Assembly (NCBI GenBank): GCA_902790325.1
Contig: CADARP010000001.1
Location: forward strand, 124,001-188,000
Direction: 5' to 3'
Length of the DNA stretch: 64,000 nucleotides
DNA from: Oscillospiraceae bacterium
Lineage (GTDB): Bacteria; Bacillota; Clostridia; Oscillospirales; Acutalibacteraceae
Position numbers and translations under genes: made by a program. The stretch's first letter is position 1. The number at the start of each line of letters is the position of its first letter. The notes under the pieces were generated by a model, which saw only the letters and a list, made by a program, of their open reading frames with translations, was not told where the DNA came from and did not search any database. Shown here one piece after another: positions 52,669 through 61,937 of this stretch.

Positions 52669-53556
52669 TCAGCGGTACTCCGGATAGAATGCGTCGATGA
52701 ACGCATCCACATCCGCGCGTGTGCCGCGGAAAGGACCGGGTGTTTCCATTTTTGCGGAGACAGTTGCCGTGGCGTACAGCAGCGCGGTCGGCACATCGTG
52801 CGCAAGGCGTTCGCAGTAGTATGCCGCAAACGTCGTGTCGCCGCGTCCCGTGCGTCCGCTGAGGTTCCGCGCACGGATGGGGCAGGTGTAGAAGTCTTGG
52901 CCGTCATAAGCGAGCACTTCGGTGTTGTGCGTTATGAGGATTTCCTTTGCGCCCCAATCAAAAAGCATTTTTGCCGCTTTTTTGCGGTCGTCGGTACCGG
53001 TCAGAATCTCCGCTTCCGCCGCATCTGTTTTCAGATACCGGATATACGGGAGCATTTCTTTTTTGTCCGCCCAATCCTCAAAGTACATGCTGCCGTCGTC
53101 GCGGCGATGGCGCAGAAGCGTCTGCACATCGACGGCAACGTCGTATTTCTCCGCTGCCTTGCGGATCATATCGTTGTTGAAATCCCCATAGATCAGACCG
53201 GCAAAATGAAAGACAGCCGCGTCCAGATCGGGGATGTCGTCGACAGAGAACGGCGTGCCGACGCTGACATTTTCGCAGGTGCGCCGCTCTTTATCCGCGG
53301 TGAAGTATTTATTCTTCATGACCGTAGATGAATCGGCCGGAAGACAGAACACATCTTCCTGCGGGATGATCAGACCGGACAACCGATCACGGTCGGCAGG
53401 CGCGAGTTTTGTAAAAGCCGCGACTCGATGACCGAGCGCATATGCGGAGGCGGAGGAAAAAGTGACCGCGCCTCCGATCACCTCGACGGTGTTGTCCAGG
53501 TGGTCGGTGTTATAATCCAGGGAAATGTGTCCCATGATGATCGAATCGTATTTCAT
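52669..53556 (-). CDS. PfkB family carbohydrate kinase (second kinase of the inositol operon)
   Basis: A 295-residue ribokinase-fold sugar kinase. The N-terminal GHISLDYNTD and IGGAVTFSSASAYALG substrate region and the C-terminal GRTGRGDTTFAAYYC, with the catalytic Asp of the GxGD motif, are clear. It is distinct from IolC at 60675. It could phosphorylate an inositol or a sugar entering the pathway; myo-inositol 3-kinases belong to this family, but that is only a guess. It ends one base before the YgjP-like start. Confidence 0.83.
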   Translation of the reverse strand: MKYDSIIMGHISLDYNTDHLDNTVEVIGGAVTFSSASAYALGHRVAAFTKLAPADRDRLSGLIIPQEDVFCLPADSSTVMKNKYFTADKERRTCENVSVGTPFSVDDIPDLDAAVFHFAGLIYGDFNNDMIRKAAEKYDVAVDVQTLLRHRRDDGSMYFEDWADKKEMLPYIRYLKTDAAEAEILTGTDDRKKAAKMLFDWGAKEILITHNTEVLAYDGQDFYTCPIRARNLSGRTGRGDTTFAAYYCERLAHDVPTALLYATATVSAKMETPGPFRGTRADVDAFIDAFYPEYR

Positions 53557-53568
53557 GCTGCACCGTCC

Positions 53569-54414
53569 TTAAAGAGTTATGCCGCGGCAAACCGCGATTT
53601 TTTGCCGAAGAACTGCTTTGATCTCGTCGATCGCCGTACGCATGTAGAGTTTCGGATCAAAGACGTCCGGGTCGGCCGCGAGCGCTTTGCGGATACCGGA
53701 TGTATACGCCTGCCGCAGTTCGGTCGCGAAGTTGATCTTGCAGATGCCCGCTTCAATACATGCGCGCAGCACTTCATCGGACAGTCCGGACGCGCCGTGC
53801 AGGACGAGCTGTACGTCCGTTGCGGCATGGATCTCGCGGATGCGCTGCACATGGATGTGCGGCGTGCCTTTGTATACGCCGTGTGCCGTGCCGACGCCGA
53901 TCGCAAGCGATGTCACATGTGTTTTGTCGACGAATTCAACAGCTTCATCGACCTTGGTATAGCTGGCTTCCAGATCGGTATCGCCCTCTTCTTTGCCGCC
54001 GATCGTGCCGAGTTCTCCCTCAACGGAAACACCGAGCGGGAGCGCCATCGAGGTCACCTGCGCGGTCATGCGAATGTTGTCCGCAAAGGGAAGCAGGCTT
54101 CCGTCATACATGACGGATGTGAAGCCGGCTTTCACACATTTTGCCGCAAGCTCCAGGCTGCTGCCGTGATCGAGGTGCATCGCCCAGTCCGTTTCGCAGT
54201 CCGCCGTCAGTTCGCGCATAAGCGCCGGATAGGTTGAGATGCCGCCGTAGTTCAGCGTACGCGGGATCGTCTGTACGATTACGGGAGAGCCTGTCTCGCG
54301 CAGCACTTCCGCAACGGCAAGCGCGGATTCGAGATTGTCGATGTTGAATGCCGGAACGGCCTCATGACGTTCGAGCGCGCTGCGCATCAGTTCGTAGTTG
54401 GTTTTACATGCCAT
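53569..54414 (-). CDS. Class II fructose-bisphosphate aldolase family protein (IolJ-like)
   Basis: A 281-residue zinc aldolase. Zinc ligands are in MHLDHG (Asp82-His83), VGTAHGVYKG and VLHGASG; GELG and CKINFATELR are also conserved. In inositol catabolism the aldolase IolJ splits 2-deoxy-5-keto-gluconate 6-phosphate into dihydroxyacetone phosphate and malonate semialdehyde. The placement after iolG supports this role, although similar proteins are tagatose- or fructose-bisphosphate aldolases. Starts after AAAGGA. Confidence 0.88.
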   Translation of the reverse strand: MACKTNYELMRSALERHEAVPAFNIDNLESALAVAEVLRETGSPVIVQTIPRTLNYGGISTYPALMRELTADCETDWAMHLDHGSSLELAAKCVKAGFTSVMYDGSLLPFADNIRMTAQVTSMALPLGVSVEGELGTIGGKEEGDTDLEASYTKVDEAVEFVDKTHVTSLAIGVGTAHGVYKGTPHIHVQRIREIHAATDVQLVLHGASGLSDEVLRACIEAGICKINFATELRQAYTSGIRKALAADPDVFDPKLYMRTAIDEIKAVLRQKIAVCRGITL

Positions 54415-54442
54415 TTCTGTTATCCTTTCGGCAACATGATTT

Positions 54443-54466
54443 GCGCCGCCCCGTTAAGGACGGCGC
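54443..54466 (-). other. Intercistronic hairpin between iolG and the aldolase gene
   Basis: GCGCCGTCC / GGGGCGGCGC (minus strand) forms nine pairs with a short loop and no T-run. It is likely a processing or stabilising element, not a terminator. Confidence 0.5.
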
Positions 54467-54475
54467 ATCTTTGCA

Positions 54476-55501
54476 TTAAAGTCCGTATTCCGAAGCGATC
54501 TCGGCAATCTTGACAGGACGGTTTTCCGCAAGCGAACGCTTGGCGGCGAGTCCGATCAGAACCGGCTGCAGACCGCAGTCGATGCCGACCGTAACTTCCT
54601 TGTCGTTTACGATGCAGTCGATGAATTCGGAAACCTCATCCACGTACGCCTGCATGTATCTCTGCAGGAAGAAGTACAGCGGCTTTTCGGCATGGACGCC
54701 GTCGGCGTCGGAAATCACAGCGGTGGATTCGGTGTCGTTGGAGACAGCGACCTGACCCTTGCGGCCGAACGCTTCGACACGCTGGTCATAGCCGTAGCTT
54801 GCCTCGCGGCTGTTGTCGATGACGGCGATTGCACCGCTCTGCAGTTTCATGGAGATGACGGCGGTATCGATATCGCCGGCTTCGCCGATTGCGGGATCGA
54901 CGCGCACTGCGCCGTATGCGAACACTTCTTCGACTTCTTCGCCGGACATGAAGCGGACCATATCGAAATCATGGATTGTCATGTCGAGGAAGATGCCGCC
55001 GGAAACCTTGACGTATTCCACGGGCGGTGCGCCGGGATCGCGGGAGCAGATTTTCAGCACGTCCAGGGTGCCGATCTTGCCGGCTTCGACAGCGGCTCTT
55101 GCGCCCTTGAAGTTATGGTCAAAACGGCGGTTGAAGCCGACCTGATACTTGATGTTCGCGTTTGCAAGCGCTTTCTTGACTTCGAGGATCTTATTGACGT
55201 CGTGGTCAATGGGCTTCTCACAGAAAATGTGTTTGCCCGCTGCGATCGCTTCGAGGGAGATGGACGAGTGCGTATCGGTCGAGGAGCAGATGAGCACTGA
55301 TTCGATGTCTTTGTCCTCAAGGATCTTGTGGTAGTCCGTGTAGACTTCCGCGATGCCGAGACCTTTCGCCCACGCTTCGGTCTGCTCATTCATGAAAGGA
55401 TCGGCGATTGCCTTGACGGTCGCGTCCTTGACATAGCGCATGATGGATTCGCCGTGAACTTTGCCGATTCGACCGGCGCCGATAATACCAACATTCATCA
55501 T
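54476..55501 (-). CDS. iolG: Inositol 2-dehydrogenase IolG
   Basis: Oxidises myo-inositol to 2-keto-myo-inositol with NAD+, the first step of the pathway. The 341-residue GFO/IDH/MocA protein has GIIGAGRIGKVHGE (5-18), the catalytic Lys96 in FCEKPIDHDV, QVGFNRRFD near 122, and HDFDMVRFM with the His/Asp pair. The start is one of two adjacent ATGs (55501, 55498). Twenty bases separate it from iolA. Confidence 0.93.
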   Translation of the reverse strand: MMNVGIIGAGRIGKVHGESIMRYVKDATVKAIADPFMNEQTEAWAKGLGIAEVYTDYHKILEDKDIESVLICSSTDTHSSISLEAIAAGKHIFCEKPIDHDVNKILEVKKALANANIKYQVGFNRRFDHNFKGARAAVEAGKIGTLDVLKICSRDPGAPPVEYVKVSGGIFLDMTIHDFDMVRFMSGEEVEEVFAYGAVRVDPAIGEAGDIDTAVISMKLQSGAIAVIDNSREASYGYDQRVEAFGRKGQVAVSNDTESTAVISDADGVHAEKPLYFFLQRYMQAYVDEVSEFIDCIVNDKEVTVGIDCGLQPVLIGLAAKRSLAENRPVKIAEIASEYGL

Positions 55502-55521
55502 AATAATCTATTTCCTTTCGA

Positions 55522-57024
55522 TCAGATAGTGCCGTCCCATGTAGAGACTTTGGTGGATTTCATTTCGTGCTCGTCAAACCAGTGCGTTGTGACGCTCTTG
55601 GTTTCGGTGAAGAAGCGGAAGCCGTCCTTGCCGAGCGTGTGCAGATCGCTGAAGAAGGAGTTCTTGTGGCCGCAGAAGGGGAATACACCGACCGGAACGG
55701 GGATGCCGACGTTGATGCCGGTCATGCCTCCGTCGGTATTGCGGGCGAATTCACGCGCATAATAGCCGTTCTGCGTGTAGATCACGGAGCCGTTTGCAAA
55801 GGGATTGGCGTTCATGAGCGCAAGACCTTCTTCAAACGTCTTGACGCGCTTGATGCAAAGCACCGGTCCAAAGATCTCGAACGTGCCGACCGTCATTTCG
55901 GGCGTGACTTTGTCGAGGATCGTCGGGCCGAGATAGAATCCGTTTTCATAGCCGGGAACGGTTACGTTGCGTCCGTCAAGAACAAGCTCCGCGCCTTCTT
56001 CGAGACCCTTGTTGATCCACTCGATCACGCGCTGTCTGTGGCGCTCGGAGTAGACGGGGCCGAGTTTGGAAGTCTTTTCGTATGCGGGGCCGATGACGAG
56101 CTTGGAGGCGATCTCCTTGATTTTGGACACGAGTTCGTCCGCGATGGATTCCTGCGCCACTACGACGGGCAGCGCCATGCAGCGTTCGCCTGCGCAGCCG
56201 TATGCGGCATTGACGATGCCGGCCGCGGTACGGTCGATCGCAGCGTCCTCCAGAACCAGCGCGTGGTTCTTCGCTTCGCACAGCGCCTGCACGCGCTTGC
56301 CGGCTTCGGCAGCGGTCTTGTAAACATACTTACCGACGGAGGTCGAACCGACAAAGGAAACGCCCTTGATCGTCGGGTTGGTCAGCAGTTCCGCATTGAC
56401 ATGGCGGTCGCAGGTGATGACGTTCAGCACACCGTCCGGCAGACCGGCCTCGCGGTACAGCTCCGCGATGCGCAGAGAGGTGAGGGGCGTTGCACCGGCG
56501 AGCTTGAGCACGATGGTATTGCCGCACGCGATGCACATCGGCGCCATCCAGCCCATCGGGATCATGGCCGGGAAATTAAACGGAGCCATTCCGGCAAAGA
56601 CGCCCAGAGATTCGCGGTACGTCACGGTATCATATCCTGTGGAAGCGTCCATCAGCGAATCGCCCTGCATGAGCGTGGGCAGATTGCAAGCGAGCTCGGT
56701 GCCTTCCTTGGCCTTGAGGATGTCACCCTGCGCCTCGTTCCAAACCTTGCCGTGCTCCTTGGCGCACAGGTACGTCAATTCGTCCATGTGCTCGACCAGC
56801 AGCTCGCGTACCTTGTAGAGGATCTGTACACGCTTGATGACCGGCACGCGGCTCCAGGTCTTGTACGCCTCGGCGGCGTTGTTGATGACAGCCTGCACTT
56901 CCTCGAGCGGCATCTTCGGGGATTTGGCGATCAGTTCGCCCGTGCTCGGGTTGTACACATCGTAAAACTCCGTTGCTGCGGACTCATGAAACTCGTTGTT
57001 TGTAAAATACTTCAGGATTTCCAT
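55522..57024 (-). CDS. iolA: (Methyl)malonate-semialdehyde dehydrogenase, CoA-acylating
   Basis: Converts malonate semialdehyde to acetyl-CoA and CO2, the last step of inositol catabolism. The 500-residue ALDH has the catalytic Cys282 in GCAGERCMALPV, APFNFPAMIPMGWM near 147-160 and FVGSTSVGKYVY, all typical of MmsA/IolA. The gene follows iolE by 12 nt. Confidence 0.93.
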   Translation of the reverse strand: MEILKYFTNNEFHESAATEFYDVYNPSTGELIAKSPKMPLEEVQAVINNAAEAYKTWSRVPVIKRVQILYKVRELLVEHMDELTYLCAKEHGKVWNEAQGDILKAKEGTELACNLPTLMQGDSLMDASTGYDTVTYRESLGVFAGMAPFNFPAMIPMGWMAPMCIACGNTIVLKLAGATPLTSLRIAELYREAGLPDGVLNVITCDRHVNAELLTNPTIKGVSFVGSTSVGKYVYKTAAEAGKRVQALCEAKNHALVLEDAAIDRTAAGIVNAAYGCAGERCMALPVVVAQESIADELVSKIKEIASKLVIGPAYEKTSKLGPVYSERHRQRVIEWINKGLEEGAELVLDGRNVTVPGYENGFYLGPTILDKVTPEMTVGTFEIFGPVLCIKRVKTFEEGLALMNANPFANGSVIYTQNGYYAREFARNTDGGMTGINVGIPVPVGVFPFCGHKNSFFSDLHTLGKDGFRFFTETKSVTTHWFDEHEMKSTKVSTWDGTI

Positions 57025-57036
57025 ATTTTCACCTCA

Positions 57037-57930
57037 TTAAAGATTTGCGGTTTCGCGGATGTAGTTCCTTGCTTTGACGGCGTATGCGAAGGGATTGGCG
57101 ATTGCGGGATCCTGCTCGGCTTCGACCAGCATCCAGCCTTCGTAACCGGCGTCGTTCAGCACGTCAAAAATCGGTTTGAAGTCGATCGCTCCGTCGCCGG
57201 GAACTGTGAATGCGCCCAGACGAACGCCCTTGAGGAACGAAAGATGCTCTGCCTTGACTTTGGCTACGACATCGGGACGAATGTCCTTGAGATGCACGTG
57301 CTTAATACGCTTTGCATATTTTTTCAGCACTGCCATATAGTCCTCGCCGCAGTAGGCAAGATGACCGGAATCGAACAGCAGGAAAACGCTGTCGGCGTCC
57401 GTACCGTCCATCATGCGGTCGATCTCGGCCGCTGTCTGGACGACCGTGCCCATATGATGGTGATACGTCATCGTGATCCCGTATTCCTTCGCGATCGCGC
57501 CGAGCTTGGAAAGACCGTTGTTGAAGGTGTCCCACTCGGCGTCGTTCATCACGTATTTCTTCTCGAAGACGGGCGTCTCCATCTGTCCCTGAATGGAATA
57601 GCTCTGCTCGGAAACACCGATGCGCTTTGCGCCGACTGCCTGCAGGAAAGCGCAGTTCTCACGAAAATCCGCTTCGACTTCGGCGAACGGCTTCGTCAGC
57701 AGGAACGAAGAGAACCAGCGGTTCGCAATCTGCAGACCGCGGATGTTCAGATAACCCAGCAGCGTTTCGGCGTCTTTCGGGTATTTGTTGCCGATCTCGC
57801 AGCCGACATATCCGGCCAGCGCCATTTCGGAAACACACTGCTCAAAAGTGATTTCGCCGCCGAGATCGGGCATATCGTCGTTCGTCCAGCCGATCGGCGC
57901 AATACCGAGTTTAATTTTGTTTGCGTCCAT
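57037..57930 (-). CDS. iolE: 2-keto-myo-inositol dehydratase IolE
   Basis: Removes water from 2-keto-myo-inositol. The 297-residue TIM-barrel protein has the IolE hallmarks KLGIAPIGWTNDDMPDLGG (6-24), GYVGCEIGNKYPK, TYHHHMGTVVQT with the metal His residues, LFDSGHLAYCGED and HVHLKDIR. It fits between iolD and iolA, the usual order. Confidence 0.95.
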   Translation of the reverse strand: MDANKIKLGIAPIGWTNDDMPDLGGEITFEQCVSEMALAGYVGCEIGNKYPKDAETLLGYLNIRGLQIANRWFSSFLLTKPFAEVEADFRENCAFLQAVGAKRIGVSEQSYSIQGQMETPVFEKKYVMNDAEWDTFNNGLSKLGAIAKEYGITMTYHHHMGTVVQTAAEIDRMMDGTDADSVFLLFDSGHLAYCGEDYMAVLKKYAKRIKHVHLKDIRPDVVAKVKAEHLSFLKGVRLGAFTVPGDGAIDFKPIFDVLNDAGYEGWMLVEAEQDPAIANPFAYAVKARNYIRETANL

Positions 57931-57950
57931 AACAATACCTCTCTGTATGT

Positions 57951-59897
57951 TTAATATTTTCTGGCTTCGTCAAGATGCGCCTTGCGTTCGCTGAGCGCTT
58001 TTTTGCCGCCTTCCGTGCGCGGGACGTCGGAACAGCCCACGTTCCACCAACTGCCGTATCCGTCGGTCATGGTTTTGGGCAGTACCTTGATGTCGATGAG
58101 AACGGGCTTTGTCTGCTTGAGACTGTCCGCGAGTGCGTCGCGCAGCTCGTCCATCGTCTTGGCCGTGTAGGTCACAAAGCCGTAACCTCTGGCACACATA
58201 GCGTAGTCCACATTCAGGAATTCGCCTGCGCGGATGGGCGCGTCGCCGTCGCGGTAACGCAGCTCCGTGCACAGCGCGTCAACGCCCTGACCCATCTGCA
58301 GGTTGTTGATGCATCCGAACGAGGCGTTGTCGAACAGAAGGACGTTGATTTTTTTGCCTTCCTGCACAGCGGTCAGCATTTCGGAATGCAGCATATTATA
58401 ACTGCCGTCGCCGACCATGGCATAAACTTCCTTGTCCGGGCATGCGAGCTTGGAACCGAATGCGCCGGCGATCTCATATCCCATGCAGGAGTACCCGTAC
58501 TCCATGTTGTAAGAATTGATTGCGTCCGTCGTCCACATGCGCTGCAGACAGCCGGGAAGGGAACCGGCAGCGCCGATCACAACGGCGTCCGCGGGAATCA
58601 TTTTGCGGATCAGCCCCACAGCGGCGGTCTGGCAGATCACACCGCCCGTTGCCTTGCGGAACGCTTCAAGAGCATCTGCGCGGCGGGCTTTGTTTTCCGG
58701 GACAAAGTCTTCGCCGGTGTATTCCACGCTGCAAAGACGCTCCATTTCCTTGTCCCACGCTGCCTTGGCATCGGAGATCTCGGTCGTGAAGCCGCTCTTG
58801 TAATCGCCGAGCGCCTTGTCCAGCGCCGCAATGCCTTCGAGCGCGTCAGCGCGGATCGCGATCGAATCGAGCTTTTCCGCGTGGAAATCGGATGCGTTGA
58901 TCGCAACGATCTGCGCGCCGGAGTAGAGCCACTTGGAGGACGTCGTGAAATCTGTGAAACGAGTGCCGACGCCGATGATCAGATCGGCCTGCTCCGCGAC
59001 GGTATTGGCCGAAGCGTTTCCGGTCGCGCCGATACCGCCGAGATTGAGCGGATGGGAAGAAGCGATGGCGCTTTTGCCCGCCTGTGTCTCGGCAAAGGGG
59101 ATGTTATGTTTTTCGCAGAAAGCCGCGACTTCGCCGCCGGCAAGCGAATAGCGCACGCCGCCGCCAACAATAAGCAGCGGTTTCTTCGCGCCGAGGATCG
59201 CATTGGCAGCCTGCTCGAGTTCATATGCGACAGGCAAACGGCGCGCAATGAAATGAACACGCTTGCGGAAGAAGGATACCGGATAGTCATAGCTTTCGCC
59301 CTGCACATCCTGGCACAGTGCGATCGCCGCTGCGCCCGTGTGCGCGGGGTCCGTAAGAACGCGCATCGCGTTCGTCAGGCTCGTCATGACCATTTCGGGA
59401 CGCGTGATACGGTCGAAAAAGCGCGTGACCGCTTTGAAAGCGTCGTTGGTCGTAACCGTCAGATCCTGGGGCTGCTCCATCTGCTGCAGAACGGGATCGG
59501 GCTGGCGAGAGGCGAATGTATCGCCCATAAACAGAAGCAGCGGGATGTTGTTTACCGTTGCGGTCGCAGCGGCCGTGACCATGTTGGCGGCGCCGGGACC
59601 GATAGACGACATGCACGGAATGATCTTCAGACGGTTGTGCATCTTGGCGTATGCCGTTGCCGCCTGTGCCATACCCTGTTCGTTCTTGCCCTGCATGACG
59701 CGGATCGAATGCTCTGCCTGCGAGAGCGCTTCGCCCACGCCGAGCACACAGCCGTGGCCGAACACAGCGTAGAAGTATTCCACAAACTTGCTTTCGACGA
59801 CCTTGCCGCCATGCTCGATGGCTACATATTGGTTGTCGAGATACCGCACGATCGCTTCACCGGCGGTCAGGCGGATGGTGGGAGTTGTGTCTTTCAT
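57951..59897 (-). CDS. iolD: 3D-(3,5/4)-trihydroxycyclohexane-1,2-dione hydrolase IolD
   Basis: ThDP-dependent ring-opening hydrolase that yields 5-deoxy-glucuronate. The 648-residue protein has RLTAGEAIVRYLDNQY near the N-terminus, FGHGCVLGVGEAL (about 45), the CMSSIGPGAANMVTAAATAT block, and a cofactor motif GDGSYNMLHSEM with FDNASFGCINNLQMGQG. The ATG at 59897 follows AAGGAGG; longer forms overlap iolB. Confidence 0.95.
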   Translation of the reverse strand: MKDTTPTIRLTAGEAIVRYLDNQYVAIEHGGKVVESKFVEYFYAVFGHGCVLGVGEALSQAEHSIRVMQGKNEQGMAQAATAYAKMHNRLKIIPCMSSIGPGAANMVTAAATATVNNIPLLLFMGDTFASRQPDPVLQQMEQPQDLTVTTNDAFKAVTRFFDRITRPEMVMTSLTNAMRVLTDPAHTGAAAIALCQDVQGESYDYPVSFFRKRVHFIARRLPVAYELEQAANAILGAKKPLLIVGGGVRYSLAGGEVAAFCEKHNIPFAETQAGKSAIASSHPLNLGGIGATGNASANTVAEQADLIIGVGTRFTDFTTSSKWLYSGAQIVAINASDFHAEKLDSIAIRADALEGIAALDKALGDYKSGFTTEISDAKAAWDKEMERLCSVEYTGEDFVPENKARRADALEAFRKATGGVICQTAAVGLIRKMIPADAVVIGAAGSLPGCLQRMWTTDAINSYNMEYGYSCMGYEIAGAFGSKLACPDKEVYAMVGDGSYNMLHSEMLTAVQEGKKINVLLFDNASFGCINNLQMGQGVDALCTELRYRDGDAPIRAGEFLNVDYAMCARGYGFVTYTAKTMDELRDALADSLKQTKPVLIDIKVLPKTMTDGYGSWWNVGCSDVPRTEGGKKALSERKAHLDEARKY

Positions 59898-59907
59898 AGC
59901 AGCCTCC

Positions 59908-60663
59908 TTATTCTTCGTCGAGCCACGCAAACCGCTCGTCGACGATTCTTGTTTTCTTCCAGGGGTCGCCGGGCAGGTGGCGGATCATCCAGACGTTGTA
60001 CATCGGATATCCGGGCGCCGTGACCTGCGCGTGTGTGTTGCCGCCGGTAAAGCAACCGGCGCTGCCGTCCTTGACGGTGTATGCGGTTTCGCCGATGAAG
60101 CAGGCGCCGAAGCCCTCGGGACGGTCAAATTTATAGTAATAGACCTCGGGCTGCGGATGCCAGTGCGGTGTATAGCTCCACCATCTGCCCTGCCGCGCAT
60201 ACACTTCGCCCAGAACCATATTGGAATATGGCGCGATCTCGTAGTCGAAAACCGTAACCACGTCGCGCACGGCGGTGTTTTCCCATTTGCCTTCGCAGGA
60301 AGTGGAGTAAACGCAGTCTTCGGGACGGTAGAGTTTTGCGGTGAAGTCGGCGTCATTGTCGGTCTGCTGAACGAGGATCTCGCTGTCCGTGTCTGCCGTA
60401 ACCGTAATCTGAACGTTCTTGCTCACATGCAGGACGGACGGACCTTCCGTAAACAGACCGCTGCGGCTGACCGACGCAGTCTCGCCGTTCCAGCCGAATG
60501 TAACGGCGCCGCTGACAAGCAGGACGGCCGTTTCCATTGTATCGCTCAGGAACGTGCGTGATTCTCCTTTGTTAATTTGATAGACCGCAATGTCCATCAG
60601 CATATCGCTGGATTTCTCGGAAAGGACTTTTTTTCCGTCTACGAATTCCGGATAAGAAAACAT
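59908..60663 (-). CDS. iolB: 5-deoxy-glucuronate isomerase IolB
   Basis: Isomerises 5-deoxy-glucuronate to 2-deoxy-5-keto-gluconate, the IolC substrate. The 251-residue bicupin has the metal-binding WWSYTPHWHPQPEVYYYKF (about 180-198) and GGNTHAQVTAPGYPMY; the family length is about 270. Start at 60663 follows GGAGG and lies 11 nt from iolC. Confidence 0.93.
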   Translation of the reverse strand: MFSYPEFVDGKKVLSEKSSDMLMDIAVYQINKGESRTFLSDTMETAVLLVSGAVTFGWNGETASVSRSGLFTEGPSVLHVSKNVQITVTADTDSEILVQQTDNDADFTAKLYRPEDCVYSTSCEGKWENTAVRDVVTVFDYEIAPYSNMVLGEVYARQGRWWSYTPHWHPQPEVYYYKFDRPEGFGACFIGETAYTVKDGSAGCFTGGNTHAQVTAPGYPMYNVWMIRHLPGDPWKKTRIVDERFAWLDEE

Positions 60664-60674
60664 AGTCTGCCTCC

Positions 60675-61688
60675 TTACGCTCTGGCGACCATTTCGCCGT
60701 ACTGTTCTTTTTCCTCACGGATGAACTTCTGGATTTCGTCAACTGTGGGCATGAACAGCGAGCATCCGTGCGCTGCGACAAGCATGGAAGCGGACGCGCT
60801 GCCCATTTCGAGACAATCCATGATGTCCTTGCCCTCGAACAGGGAATACAGAAACGCCGAGCCGTAGCCGTCGCCGCCGCCGAAGGATTTGAGTGCGGTA
60901 ACCGGGAAAGGCTTGATGGAATAACTGCCGTCTGTCGTATAGGCAGTGGAGCCCTCTTTGCCGTGCTTGATGATGATGATTTTGTTGCCTTTGGAGAGCC
61001 AGTAGTCGGCAGTCTCACGGTCGGTTCTGCCGGGCGCGCTGATGGCTTCGGTCAGATCGAACTCTTCGCGTGAGCCCATAATCATGTCGCTGTTTTCGGC
61101 GACGATTGAGTAATAGATCGCCATTTCGTCACTGCATTTCCAGTTGTAGGGACGATAATCAATGTCGAACACGATACGCGTTCCGACTTTCTTGGCGAGA
61201 TACATTGCTTTCAGACACGCCTCGCGGGACGGACTCTGAGACAGCGCGGTGCCGCTGATGAGAATAGCCTTGGCGGACGCGATATATGCCTCGTCAACGT
61301 CGTCGGGATGCAGCATCAGATCCGCGATCCCGTCGCGGTACATAAGGATGCTGCTTTCGGTCGGGGAGAGAATCTCGGTAAAGGTAAGGCCCAGTTTTTC
61401 GCCGTTCGAGGCGCGTGTGACATGCGACGTGTCGATGCCTTCGTTCTGGAAGAACTGCGTTACATAGTCGCCGAATCGGTCGTCGGACACCTTGCCGATA
61501 AATCCGACCTTTTTGCCCAGTCTTGCAAGACCGACGGCAATGTTTGCCGGAGAGCCGCCGACGTATTTTTTGAACGTGTCGCTCTCCACAAGCGTTTTGA
61601 AATAATCCACAGGGTTAAAGTCGATGGCGATCCGTCCCATCGGGATCAGATCAAGCGGACGAGCCGCATCAAATTCGATGTACTGCAT
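60675..61688 (-). CDS. iolC: 5-dehydro-2-deoxygluconokinase IolC
   Basis: Phosphorylates 2-deoxy-5-keto-gluconate. The 337-residue PfkB kinase has MGRIAIDFNP (about 17), YVGGSPANIAVGLARLG (about 41-57), DIDYRPYNWK near 160 and the catalytic FGGGDGYGSAFLY near 295, where the usual GAGD reads GGGD. The start at 61688 is placed after GGGAGG. First gene of the inositol operon, behind a promoter and an inverted repeat. Confidence 0.93.
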   Translation of the reverse strand: MQYIEFDAARPLDLIPMGRIAIDFNPVDYFKTLVESDTFKKYVGGSPANIAVGLARLGKKVGFIGKVSDDRFGDYVTQFFQNEGIDTSHVTRASNGEKLGLTFTEILSPTESSILMYRDGIADLMLHPDDVDEAYIASAKAILISGTALSQSPSREACLKAMYLAKKVGTRIVFDIDYRPYNWKCSDEMAIYYSIVAENSDMIMGSREEFDLTEAISAPGRTDRETADYWLSKGNKIIIIKHGKEGSTAYTTDGSYSIKPFPVTALKSFGGGDGYGSAFLYSLFEGKDIMDCLEMGSASASMLVAAHGCSLFMPTVDEIQKFIREEKEQYGEMVARA

Positions 61689-61723
61689 ACATGCCTCCCA
61701 CGTCTTTTTGTGCATATACGGAA

Positions 61724-61737
61724 CGGACATTTGTCCG
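61724..61737. promoter_or_regulatory. Inverted repeat in the iol leader (candidate operator)
   Basis: CGGACA-TT-TGTCCG is a perfect six-base palindrome; extended arms of nine bases keep a G/C pair at the ends with two mismatches. It lies between the iolC start and its -10 box, close to the transcription start. Confidence 0.55.
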
Positions 61738-61755
61738 AACAATATACTAAAGATT

Positions 61756-61784
61756 AGAATAACATATCTTAAAAACTGTTTCAA
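61756..61784 (-). promoter_or_regulatory. Promoter of the inositol operon
   Basis: On the minus strand TTGAAA (61784-61779), 17-bp spacer, TATTCT (61761-61756), 68 nt before iolC. The surrounding 61785-61875 is AT-rich and holds nothing else I can name. Confidence 0.75.
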
Positions 61785-61875
61785 GTGTTTTACGTGACAA
61801 AGTTTGATTTGAGCCGAATATTTTGTGCTGCAAGGATTATATAATTAAGAAAATAAAAAAATTAGCAGAAAAGAA

Positions 61876-61904
61876 TTGACAAATCCAAATCTTTGTGCTA
61901 TACT
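61876..61904 (+). promoter_or_regulatory. Promoter of tRNA-Leu
   Basis: Perfect TTGACA (61876-61881), 17-bp spacer, TATACT (61899-61904), 33 nt before the tRNA. Confidence 0.85.
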
Positions 61905-61937
61905 AACGGCTGTTCGGAAGCGATAGGCTTCGGATAC

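Noticed and set aside
55567..57954. Long plus-strand open frame of 795 residues over iolA and iolE
   Set aside because: Antisense shadow caused by codon bias in GC-rich genes; the minus strand encodes two clear inositol enzymes.
57975..60023. Plus-strand open frame of 682 residues over iolD
   Set aside because: Antisense shadow; no ribosome site and no recognisable domain, while IolD motifs are complete on the other strand.
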